From the NCBI GenBank assembly GCA_030596405.1, contig JAUVKB010000151.1, positions 1 to 5,238 on the forward strand: a stretch of DNA of 5,238 nucleotides, given 5' to 3'. Within the stretch, counting starts at the first letter, position 1, and every line of letters begins with the position of its first letter. A model generated the notes under the pieces. It was not told the origin of the DNA, did no database searches, and saw only the letters and a program-made list of their open reading frames with translations. The position numbers were made by a program, and so were the translations under genes. Below are positions 1-5,238 of the stretch, one piece after another. This stretch comes from Deltaproteobacteria bacterium. GTDB taxonomy: Bacteria > Desulfobacterota > Desulfobacteria > Desulfobacterales > JAUVKB01.

Positions 1-1090
1 AGTCTGTTTCCAGTTCACCTTTTTTTCCGCCTGGTTTTTCCTTTTTTAAATTTTCGAGTTTTCTTAAAACAGACTCGTTTTCCACCGACTTTATGATCAG
101 AAGAAATCTGGTTTCAACTAATTTTATACGGTCGCAAATGGTTTGAAGTTTGGTGGCCTTGTCTATAATATGCTCCGGCGTTGTAATTTTCCCCACATCG
201 TGCATCCACGCCGCCATTTTTAGTTCTTCCATTTCATCATCACTTAAATGGATATCTTTAAAATGTCCTTTGCCGGTTTCATTGATCTTTTCGGCGATCA
301 TCATGGTCAAACCGAACATATTATTAACATGCCCGCCGGTATATGGGGATTTTTCATCGATGGCAGTTGCTATGCTTTTGATAAAAGCGGAAAATAAATT
401 TTTAAGTTCCTCTATAAGCTGCGCGTTGGTCATGGCCACGGCTGCCTGGGAAGCCAGAGATGCAACCAGATTCACATATTCCGGAGAAAAAGAGATCACT
501 TCGTCTGTCTCGGCATCTGTGGAGTTTAAGAGCTGCAACACACCGATAATATCGTTTTCATGATTTTTCAACGGAATGACCAGCATTGACTTTGATCTGT
601 ATCCCGTCGATTTGTCGTAATTTCTCGGACCGGTGAAATCAAACCCTTCCGCCTTATATACATCAGGAATGTTGACCGTTTCGCCGGTTAAGGCAACGTA
701 TGACGACACATTGGAATAGTTCGGCTGTCCGTCAATATAAAGAGGGACATCAGGCATGTTGCTTTTAAGTTTGCTGGTCCCGCCGATTCTTATGTTCATG
801 GTATCATTTTGCAATATTTCAAAACAAAGATGCTCTCTTTGCTTATCGACAATGTATAATGTGCCGGCATCAGCGCTTGACAAGGCTCTTGCCTCGCTTA
901 CTATCATTTCTAAAAGCCTGTTTATATTTTTTTCAACAGAAAGGGCAAGCCCGATCTGCGCGCTTTGCTTGATATGTTTTATCTGATCTTCAGCATAAAG
1001 TTTTACTTCCTTGACAACATTCTTAAGAAGCTTGTTCAGCATTCTGTTCTGTGACAAGTCTTCTATATTTAAATCATGAACGGAAGTCAT
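1..1090 (-). CDS. GAF and HD-GYP domain protein, N-terminal part (cut by left edge)
   Basis: Probable signalling phosphodiesterase of the HD-GYP family, which hydrolyses cyclic di-GMP; only the first 363 codons are present. The product starts MTSVHDLNIEDL and has no signal peptide or membrane segment, so it should be cytoplasmic. A helical lead (about residues 1-45) precedes a GAF domain (about 46-225) containing the typical strand GVLQLLN at 183-189. The HD-GYP domain begins near 235, with TGGH (His254), the metal-binding HD pair in HDVGK (297-301) and the TTPEHIIDKATKL segment (303-315). After that comes a Lys/Glu-rich helical stretch, where canonical members would soon show their next His; the GYP motif must lie beyond the edge. 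The start is supported by an AAAGGAGG Shine-Dalgarno 5 nt upstream. The gene is divergent from the phosphorylase gene. Domain calls are firm. Catalytic competence, substrate (c-di-GMP or another cyclic dinucleotide) and the GAF ligand cannot be judged. Confidence 0.9.
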   Translation of the reverse strand, partial: MTSVHDLNIEDLSQNRMLNKLLKNVVKEVKLYAEDQIKHIKQSAQIGLALSVEKNINRLLEMIVSEARALSSADAGTLYIVDKQREHLCFEILQNDTMNIRIGGTSKLKSNMPDVPLYIDGQPNYSNVSSYVALTGETVNIPDVYKAEGFDFTGPRNYDKSTGYRSKSMLVIPLKNHENDIIGVLQLLNSTDAETDEVISFSPEYVNLVASLASQAAVAMTNAQLIEELKNLFSAFIKSIATAIDEKSPYTGGHVNNMFGLTMMIAEKINETGKGHFKDIHLSDDEMEELKMAAWMHDVGKITTPEHIIDKATKLQTICDRIKLVETRFLLIIKSVENESVLRKLENLKKEKPGGKKGELETD

Positions 1091-1095
1091 ATCAT

Positions 1096-1103
1096 CCTCC
1101 TTT
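1096..1103 (-). promoter_or_regulatory. Shine-Dalgarno of the GAF/HD-GYP gene
   Basis: On the minus strand AAAGGAGG ends 5 nt before the ATG at 1090. It is nearly a full anti-SD complement and fixes the start codon. Confidence 0.8.
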
Positions 1104-1135
1104 CAAAATAGAACTTTATGTATTGAGCCGGGCAC

Positions 1136-1164
1136 ATAAAAAAATATGGCTAAAGAAGTTTCAA
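1136..1164 (-). promoter_or_regulatory. Alternative weaker promoter candidate for the GAF/HD-GYP gene
   Basis: On the minus strand TTGAAA (1164-1159) is followed after 17 bp by TTTTAT (1141-1136), a -35/-10 pair matching 5/6 and 4/6 of the sigma-70 consensus. The region is so AT-rich that chance matches are expected. It ranks below the extended -10 candidate further upstream. Confidence 0.25.
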
Positions 1165-1188
1165 TTTTATTTTAATAATTATTATTTA

Positions 1189-1218
1189 ATTATAACAAAA
1201 AAATCAATGAATTAGCAA
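1189..1218 (-). promoter_or_regulatory. Extended -10 sigma-70 promoter candidate for the GAF/HD-GYP gene
   Basis: Read on the minus strand, TGTTATAAT (1197-1189) is a perfect extended -10 element (TGn plus TATAAT). TTGCTA (1218-1213) sits 18 bp upstream and matches the -35 consensus at 4 of 6 positions. Transcription would start near 1182, giving an untranslated leader of roughly 90 nt. The match is good, but the surroundings are very AT-rich and no experimental support is available. Confidence 0.45.
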
Positions 1219-1231
1219 GCTGTTTATTCTC

Positions 1232-1260
1232 TTGACACATAACGGTCTTTTTGCCATGTT
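1232..1260 (+). promoter_or_regulatory. Sigma-70-type promoter candidate for the phosphorylase operon
   Basis: A perfect -35 hexamer TTGACA (1232-1237) is followed after 17 bp by CATGTT (1255-1260), a poor -10 matching 3 of 6 positions. A promoter with a strong -35 and weak -10 would be expected to need an activator or to be weak. The predicted leader to the ATG at 1329 is about 60 nt. The inverted repeat ATGTTTAACAT lies across the -10 and could be an operator. Confidence 0.4.
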
Positions 1261-1307
1261 TAACATAAATAAATACAATTTTCAGTATTTTTTTAACATC
1301 GCCTTTG

Positions 1308-1322
1308 GACCTGCCGGAGGTC
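1308..1322 (+). promoter_or_regulatory. Shine-Dalgarno of the phosphorylase gene, within a small hairpin
   Basis: GGAGG (1316-1320) lies 8 nt before the ATG at 1329. This favours that ATG over the in-frame TTG at 1305, which would place the Shine-Dalgarno inside the coding sequence. GACCT (1308-1312) and AGGTC (1318-1322) can pair around a 5-nt loop, which would cover part of the Shine-Dalgarno. Confidence 0.7.
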
Positions 1323-1328
1323 ATCCCC

Positions 1329-3827
1329 ATGAACAAAAAACAACCGTTTCCCGATGATAAAATCTTTGAAAAACCCGTAAAAACAGGCTCTTTGAAACAT
1401 GATGTCTCCAGGCACATCATGTCCACTCTGGGCAGTGATTATTACCCGCCAAGAAAATACCTGTATTATAAAGGGCTTTCTTACTCTATACGGGACAGGC
1501 TTATTGAACGGTGGATTAAAACCCAGCGATCCTATTACGACAGTGTCGCCAAAAGGGTATATTATCTCTCCCTTGAATTTTTACCGGGCCGGTTTTTGTT
1601 AAATTATATCACCAACCTGCAAATGAAAGGCGAGTGCTGCAGGATGCTGGATGATTTTGAATTCAGCTTAGAGGATCTTGAAGAAGAAGAATGGGACGCA
1701 GGCCTTGGGAACGGGGGTTTAGGGAGACTGGCCTCCTGTTACATGGATTCCATGGCCACCCTCAAGATACCAGGCTACGGCTACGGCATCCGTTACGATT
1801 ACGGAATATTTTTCCAGAATATAGTTAACGGCTACCAGGTTGAAAAAGCCGACAACTGGCTTAGATATGGAAACCCGTGGGAAATCAAACGCCGGAAAAA
1901 CCTTTACACGATTAAATTTTACGGACGCTCACAGATGTATGCCGATAGCAAGGGAAATTTGAGATACAGATGGGCGGACACGGAAAACATCATGGCGGTA
2001 GCCTGTGATATTCTTGTGCCCGGCTTTGAGAACGACAATGTTATTAATATGCGCCTGTGGAAAGCCATGTCAAGCCGGGAATTCAATCTGGATTACTTTA
2101 ACCAGGGAGACTACATAGGGGCGATAGAAGCAAAAGTCATGAGTGAAAACATCTCCAAGGTACTGTATCCCAGCGATGAGGCGGAACATGGGAAGGAACT
2201 CAGACTCAAACAGCAGTATTTTTTTGTTGCGGCGACATTTCAGGACATCATGCGGCGATTTAAAAAAAACAATAACTCTTTTTCAGAAATTCCGCATCTT
2301 ATTGCGGTTCAGCTAAACGATACACACCCGGCTATCAGCATACCCGAGTTCATGCGTATTCTAATGGACGAAGAAGGATTGGGCTGGAACACGGCATGGG
2401 ATATTTGTGTGCGGACATTTGCCTATACCAATCACACAGTGCTTCCCGAAGCTCTTGAGACCTGGCCGACAGACCTTTTAGGCAAAGTCCTGCCCAGGCA
2501 TCTGGAAATAATTTATGAAATAAACCGTCGATTCCTCAAAGAAGTGAAAAGGCGGTATCCGGGCAACCTGGAAATTCTGTCCAGGCTCTCCTTAATCCAG
2601 GAAGAACCTGACCGCAGGGTACGGATGGCCCATCTGGCCATTGTGGGCAGCCACTCGGTCAACGGCGTTGCAGCTCTGCACACAAATATCCTGAAAAACA
2701 GTCTTTTCAAGGAATTTAATGATTTTTTCCCCGGAAAGATCAAAAATATAACCAACGGTATTACCCCCCGGCGGTGGCTTCTTCAGATTAATCAGGAATT
2801 GTCCCGGCTGATTACTTCAACTATCGGCCATGAATGGATCTGCAATCTTTACAGGCTGAAAAAACTTGTTCCTTATGCCGATAACAACAAGTTCCGTTTG
2901 AGCTGGCAAAAGGTGAAAAGAAAAAACAAAGAGCTGCTTGCCCGCTATATTCTGGAAAAAACCGGCATTGCCGTAAACAAGGATTCCCTTTTTGATGTGC
3001 ATACAAAACGGATCCATGAATATAAGCGGCAACTGTTAAATGTTTTGCACGTCATAACCCTTTATAACCGCATCAAGGAAAATCCGACATCAAAAATTGT
3101 TCCGAGAACCATAATATTCGGCGGAAAAGCCGCGCCGAGTTATTTTCAGGCAAAACTTATTATAAAGCTGATTACTTCCGTAGCGGAAACCATTAACAAC
3201 GATCCTGAAATCGGCAGTCTGCTGAAAGTAGTCTTTTTACCAAACTACTCCGTTTCCCAGGCGGAAAAAATTATCCCGGGAACCGACCTGTCCGAGCAAA
3301 TATCGACTGCGGGCATGGAAGCGTCAGGAACCGGAAATATGAAATTTGCCCTCAACGGAGCTTTAACCATAGGCACATTGGACGGCGCAAATATTGAAAT
3401 CATGGAGGAAGTCGGCAGGGAAAATATCTTCATCTTCGGTTTGGACACAAAAGAGGTGGAAACGCTTAAGGCCGGAGGATACAATCCCCACAAATACTAT
3501 CAGAATGACCCTGAACTGAAAAAAACCCTGGACATGATAGAAACAGGATACTTCACCCCGAACAGTCCGGACCTGTTTAAACCGATTCTGGATTCACTGT
3601 TAAATAGAGGCGACTACTATCTGGTGCTTGCCGATTACCATCAATTTGTCCTGGCGCAGGAAGAGGTCAGCCTGGTTTACTCGGATCAAAAGGAATGGAC
3701 ACGCCGGTCCATACTGAACACAGCCAATATGGGAAAATTTTCAAGTGACAGGGCTGTCCTTGAGTATGCGGAAAAAATATGGGGCATAAAACCTCCTGGA
3801 GGAAAAACTGAACATGGGAACCAATAA
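1329..3827 (+). CDS. glgP: Glycogen/starch/maltodextrin phosphorylase (GT35)
   Basis: An 832-aa pyridoxal-phosphate enzyme that removes glucose units from alpha-1,4-glucans with phosphate to give glucose-1-phosphate, acting in the cytoplasm on storage polysaccharide. It aligns along its whole length with what I recall of E. coli GlgP (815 aa). Visible hallmarks are GLGNGGLGRLA (125-135), GIRYDYG, GNPWE, QLNDTHP (328-334), YTNHTVLPEALE with His369, and KRIHEYKRQL with Arg561 and Lys566 of the phosphate site. The cofactor motif EASGTGNMKFALNGA carries Glu664 and the PLP-binding Lys672, followed by TIGTLDGANIE. No catalytic residue appears missing and no frameshift is seen. I chose ATG 1329 because GGAGG lies 8 nt upstream; a TTG at 1305 would add 8 residues. 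The stop overlaps the next gene by 14 nt. Glycogen versus maltodextrin preference cannot be told from sequence alone, so the symbol is by family. No other glycogen gene lies in the window. Confidence 0.97.
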   Translation: MNKKQPFPDDKIFEKPVKTGSLKHDVSRHIMSTLGSDYYPPRKYLYYKGLSYSIRDRLIERWIKTQRSYYDSVAKRVYYLSLEFLPGRFLLNYITNLQMKGECCRMLDDFEFSLEDLEEEEWDAGLGNGGLGRLASCYMDSMATLKIPGYGYGIRYDYGIFFQNIVNGYQVEKADNWLRYGNPWEIKRRKNLYTIKFYGRSQMYADSKGNLRYRWADTENIMAVACDILVPGFENDNVINMRLWKAMSSREFNLDYFNQGDYIGAIEAKVMSENISKVLYPSDEAEHGKELRLKQQYFFVAATFQDIMRRFKKNNNSFSEIPHLIAVQLNDTHPAISIPEFMRILMDEEGLGWNTAWDICVRTFAYTNHTVLPEALETWPTDLLGKVLPRHLEIIYEINRRFLKEVKRRYPGNLEILSRLSLIQEEPDRRVRMAHLAIVGSHSVNGVAALHTNILKNSLFKEFNDFFPGKIKNITNGITPRRWLLQINQELSRLITSTIGHEWICNLYRLKKLVPYADNNKFRLSWQKVKRKNKELLARYILEKTGIAVNKDSLFDVHTKRIHEYKRQLLNVLHVITLYNRIKENPTSKIVPRTIIFGGKAAPSYFQAKLIIKLITSVAETINNDPEIGSLLKVVFLPNYSVSQAEKIIPGTDLSEQISTAGMEASGTGNMKFALNGALTIGTLDGANIEIMEEVGRENIFIFGLDTKEVETLKAGGYNPHKYYQNDPELKKTLDMIETGYFTPNSPDLFKPILDSLLNRGDYYLVLADYHQFVLAQEEVSLVYSDQKEWTRRSILNTANMGKFSSDRAVLEYAEKIWGIKPPGGKTEHGNQ
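3798..3802 (+). promoter_or_regulatory. Shine-Dalgarno of the SPFH gene inside the end of the phosphorylase gene
   Basis: GGAGG ends 11 nt before the ATG at 3814. The spacing is a little long, but the ATG is the only suitable start. Site and start codon both lie within the phosphorylase coding sequence, whose stop is at 3825-3827, so translation of the two genes is probably coupled. Confidence 0.65.
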
Positions 3828-4968
3828 TCTTGTTTTTTTGGAAGTTCTTGAATGGTTTGACAATACAGGCAAAGAGCTTGTACACCGTCTGCCGGAAAAA
3901 GGCTCGGGTGAAATAAAATACGGGGCACAGTTGACCGTAAGGGATAACCAGGCATGTGTATTTTACTACCAGGGCAAGGCGGTTGAAGCTTTTGGCCCCG
4001 GCCGTCACACACTTAAAACCGCCAATATTCCTATCCTGACCAAAATCATCAGCCTGCCGTGGGGACTTAGCAGTCCATTGCGGGCCGAAGTATACTTTCT
4101 TAATCTAAAGATATTTACAGATCTTAAATGGGGCACCAGAGACCCGGTGGCATTCAAGGATTCCGAACTGGGGCTGATAAGGCTTAGGGCTTTCGGCATA
4201 TTCAATCTGCAAATTATTCAGCCTGTTTTGTTCGTCAACAGTCTTGTGGGCACACAGGGCATGTACACCACCGAAGAGATTGAAGGCTATCTGAATCGTG
4301 TTATTGTGTCCAGATTCAATGATTATATGGGAGAAACCATCGACTCCATACTTAACCTGCCGTCTCAATATGATGAGCTTTCTGAAAAACTGGCAAAACG
4401 TCTTCATGACGATTTCAGCCACTTCGGCCTCGGGCTGACCCATCTCTATATTACCTCGATCACCCCTCCGCCTGAGGTTCAACAGGCTATCGACGACCGG
4501 AGCCGTATGGGCGTGTTTAAGGACATGGACAAACTAATGCGGATGAAGGCTGCCATGGCCATGGAAAAAGCTTCTGAATCAGAAGGCGGCGCAGGAGCCG
4601 GGATGGGGATGGGGATGGGATTTATGATGCCCGCAATGTTCTCTCAATACTTTTCCGGAACTCAACCCGGAACCCAACCCGAAACTCAGATAGGTTCCGG
4701 ACAAACCGGAGATAAAAAGCCATATACCTGCCCGGATTGTCACAATGCTATCCCGGCAAACGCAAAATTTTGTCCTCACTGCGGGCATCAGCAGCTGGTT
4801 TTCATACAGTGCGCAAACTGCGGGAAAAACATGACGCCAAGTGCAAAATTCTGTTCACGCTGCGGAGAGCCGGCGGAGAAAAAGCCGAAGCTAAAATACT
4901 GCTCAAAATGCGGCACCGAAAATTTAAACAGATCTCTTTACTGCAACCAGTGTGGAGAAAAGCTCTGA
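3814..4968 (+). CDS. SPFH-domain protein with three C-terminal zinc ribbons (COG4260, YdjI-like)
   Basis: A 384-aa protein of the stomatin/prohibitin-like family once named 'virion core protein'. The SPFH region spans about residues 10-235, with family-typical stretches RAEVYFLN (90-97), KWGTRDP (105-111) and ITPPPEVQQAIDDRSRMG (216-233). A Met/Ala/Gly-rich low-complexity linker follows (about 240-300, including GMGMGMG and GTQP repeats). Three CxxC zinc ribbons close the protein: C306/C309/C320/C323, C333/C336/C347/C350 and C363/C366/C377/C380. It has no signal peptide or clear membrane helix, so it is cytoplasmic or peripherally membrane-bound. Family members are thought to scaffold at membranes; the B. 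subtilis relative YdjI works with the PspA-type protein YdjF in envelope stress. A role here is inference. The gene overlaps the phosphorylase gene by 14 nt (+1 frame) and precedes a further zinc-ribbon gene. Despite the old COG wording, no protease catalytic domain is visible. Confidence 0.9.
   Translation: MGTNNLVFLEVLEWFDNTGKELVHRLPEKGSGEIKYGAQLTVRDNQACVFYYQGKAVEAFGPGRHTLKTANIPILTKIISLPWGLSSPLRAEVYFLNLKIFTDLKWGTRDPVAFKDSELGLIRLRAFGIFNLQIIQPVLFVNSLVGTQGMYTTEEIEGYLNRVIVSRFNDYMGETIDSILNLPSQYDELSEKLAKRLHDDFSHFGLGLTHLYITSITPPPEVQQAIDDRSRMGVFKDMDKLMRMKAAMAMEKASESEGGAGAGMGMGMGFMMPAMFSQYFSGTQPGTQPETQIGSGQTGDKKPYTCPDCHNAIPANAKFCPHCGHQQLVFIQCANCGKNMTPSAKFCSRCGEPAEKKPKLKYCSKCGTENLNRSLYCNQCGEKL
4600..4617 (+). 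repeat. Three tandem GGGATG hexamers in the SPFH gene linker
   Basis: Three exact 6-bp units encode Gly-Met repeats at residues 263-268. Being in frame, copy-number change would alter linker length without breaking the protein. Confidence 0.85.
4657..4689 (+). repeat. Imperfect 12-bp tandem repeat in the SPFH gene linker
   Basis: About 2.75 copies of GGAACTCAACCC with one or two changes per copy encode GTQP-GTQP-ETQ, a flexible spacer just before the zinc ribbons. Confidence 0.75.
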
Positions 4969-5085
4969 TTTTAAGCCGGCAAGGAGGATTTTTCATCTAT
5001 AAGCACTTTGTATACGAGGAAAATAGGCCTCAAACTTTAACAGATTCAATCTCTATGTCTTTACTTGGAATAATTGGAACAAGCG
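4969..5085. other. Gap between the SPFH gene and the next zinc-ribbon gene
   Basis: 117 bp with no clear terminator hairpin, which fits read-through into the next gene. It holds the orphan Shine-Dalgarno at 4981-4987. TTAACA (5037-5042) with TTTACT (5060-5065) at 17 bp spacing is a weak internal promoter match. Confidence 0.5.
4981..4987 (+). promoter_or_regulatory. Strong Shine-Dalgarno without a standard start codon
   Basis: AAGGAGG lies 12 nt after the SPFH stop, yet no ATG, GTG or TTG occurs within the usual distance. At 7 nt spacing there is an ATC (4995), from which a frame stays open to TAA at 5097-5099. It may be a relic, a site for a rare start codon, or chance. Confidence 0.4.
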
Positions 5086-5238
5086 GTGAACGGTTTTAAT
5101 CTGCTTATAGTACATCAGTGCCCCCAGTGCGGGGCTCCGGCCATTCTAAAAGAAACAGACCGCTTTTTTTCCTGTGAGTTTTGCAGGGCAAAGTCTTACC
5201 TGATACAAAACAACTTTTTCCGTTACATGCTGCCCAAT
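5086..5238 (+). CDS. Zinc-ribbon protein, N-terminal part (cut by right edge)
   Basis: The first 51 codons of a gene that runs off the right edge. The product begins with a zinc ribbon almost at once: CPQC (Cys12, Cys15) and CEFC (Cys30, Cys33), followed by KSYLIQNNFFRYMLP. I chose GTG 5086, with a weak GGA 7 nt upstream; an in-frame TTG at 5074 is the only other option because TAA lies just before it. The gene follows the SPFH/zinc-ribbon gene on the same strand and probably shares its transcript. In B. subtilis the YdjI locus also includes a zinc-finger protein, YdjG, so a similar partnership is possible. No function can be assigned from this fragment. Confidence 0.7.
   Translation, partial: MNGFNLLIVHQCPQCGAPAILKETDRFFSCEFCRAKSYLIQNNFFRYMLPN

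Larger units (their letters stand above)
1091..1328. other. Divergent intergenic region between the GAF/HD-GYP gene and the phosphorylase gene
   Basis: This is a 238-bp non-coding stretch holding back-to-back promoter candidates; the two -35 elements (1213-1218 minus, 1232-1237 plus) are only 14 bp apart. It also contains a 12-bp AT palindrome (1173-1184), an 11-bp inverted repeat ATGTTTAACAT (1256-1266) on the predicted rightward -10, and a weak AT hairpin (1271-1290) followed by Ts. I see no RNA gene or recognisable riboswitch. A minus-strand open frame runs through it, but it is antisense to the phosphorylase start and has no credible ribosome site. Confidence 0.7.

Noticed and set aside
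1..75. 9-bp inverted repeat AGTCTGTTT (1-9) / AAACAGACT (67-75)
   Set aside because: It lies inside coding sequence in an AT-rich Lys/Glu stretch with a 57-nt gap, and one arm touches the window edge; probably chance.
150..986. Plus-strand open frames at 150-563 and 756-986 with hydrophobic products
   Set aside because: They are antisense to the well-supported GAF/HD-GYP coding sequence; the hydrophobic, Ser-rich translations are typical of reverse-strand shadows.
1173..1184. 12-bp palindrome TAATAATTATTA
   Set aside because: It sits in a nearly pure A/T tract, where such palindromes arise often by chance.
1271..1294. AAATAC/GTATTT hairpin followed by Ts in the phosphorylase leader, resembling an attenuator
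   Set aside because: The 6-bp stem has a single G-C pair and is too weak for an intrinsic terminator.
1190..1426. Minus-strand open frame of 78 codons across the intergenic region and phosphorylase start
   Set aside because: It is antisense to a certain gene, has no credible ribosome site or recognisable protein features, and covers the promoter region.
3667..4482. Several minus-strand open frames of 66-125 codons
   Set aside because: All lie opposite the phosphorylase and SPFH genes and show no domain features or ribosome sites.
5037..5065. TTAACA and TTTACT as a promoter for the last gene
   Set aside because: The -10 matches only 4 of 6 positions, and the gap lacks a terminator, so read-through from upstream is the simpler explanation.
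4737..5099. Plus-strand open frame of 120 codons over the zinc-ribbon end of the SPFH gene
   Set aside because: Most of it is the SPFH gene read in another frame. Only the part after 4981 is considered separately, as a finding.

Overview
The window holds four protein-coding genes, two of them cut by the window edges, and looks like ordinary chromosomal sequence of a free-living Gram-negative bacterium. The protein styles suggest a member of the Desulfobacterota (the former Deltaproteobacteria). These are a GAF plus HD-GYP protein with a MHDVGK...TTPEHIIDKATKL signature, and an SPFH/zinc-ribbon protein followed by a zinc-ribbon gene. The taxon is inferred from recollection of such proteins and was not tested. 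I see no tRNA, rRNA, CRISPR array, insertion sequence or integrase.

Left part (1-1090, minus strand): the N-terminal 363 codons of a cytoplasmic sensor protein with a GAF domain and the first half of an HD-GYP domain (cyclic-di-GMP phosphodiesterase family). The GYP half lies beyond the left edge.

Divergent intergenic region (1091-1328): an AT-rich stretch with a good extended -10 promoter candidate pointing left and a TTGACA-type candidate pointing right. It also has short inverted repeats at the right-hand -10 and at the Shine-Dalgarno of the phosphorylase gene.

Right part (1329-5238, plus strand): a complete glycogen/starch/maltodextrin phosphorylase (832 aa) overlaps by 14 nt a 384-aa SPFH-domain protein that ends in three zinc ribbons (COG4260 type, related to Bacillus subtilis YdjI). 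After a 117-bp gap comes the start of a gene whose protein opens with another CxxC zinc ribbon; it runs off the right edge. The three form a probable operon. The first enzyme releases glucose-1-phosphate from storage polysaccharide. The SPFH and zinc-ribbon proteins resemble parts of membrane-associated stress modules. Why a phosphorylase should be translationally coupled to an SPFH protein is not known from the sequence, and it is the most interesting question here. The gap before the last gene also carries a strong Shine-Dalgarno with no standard start codon behind it.
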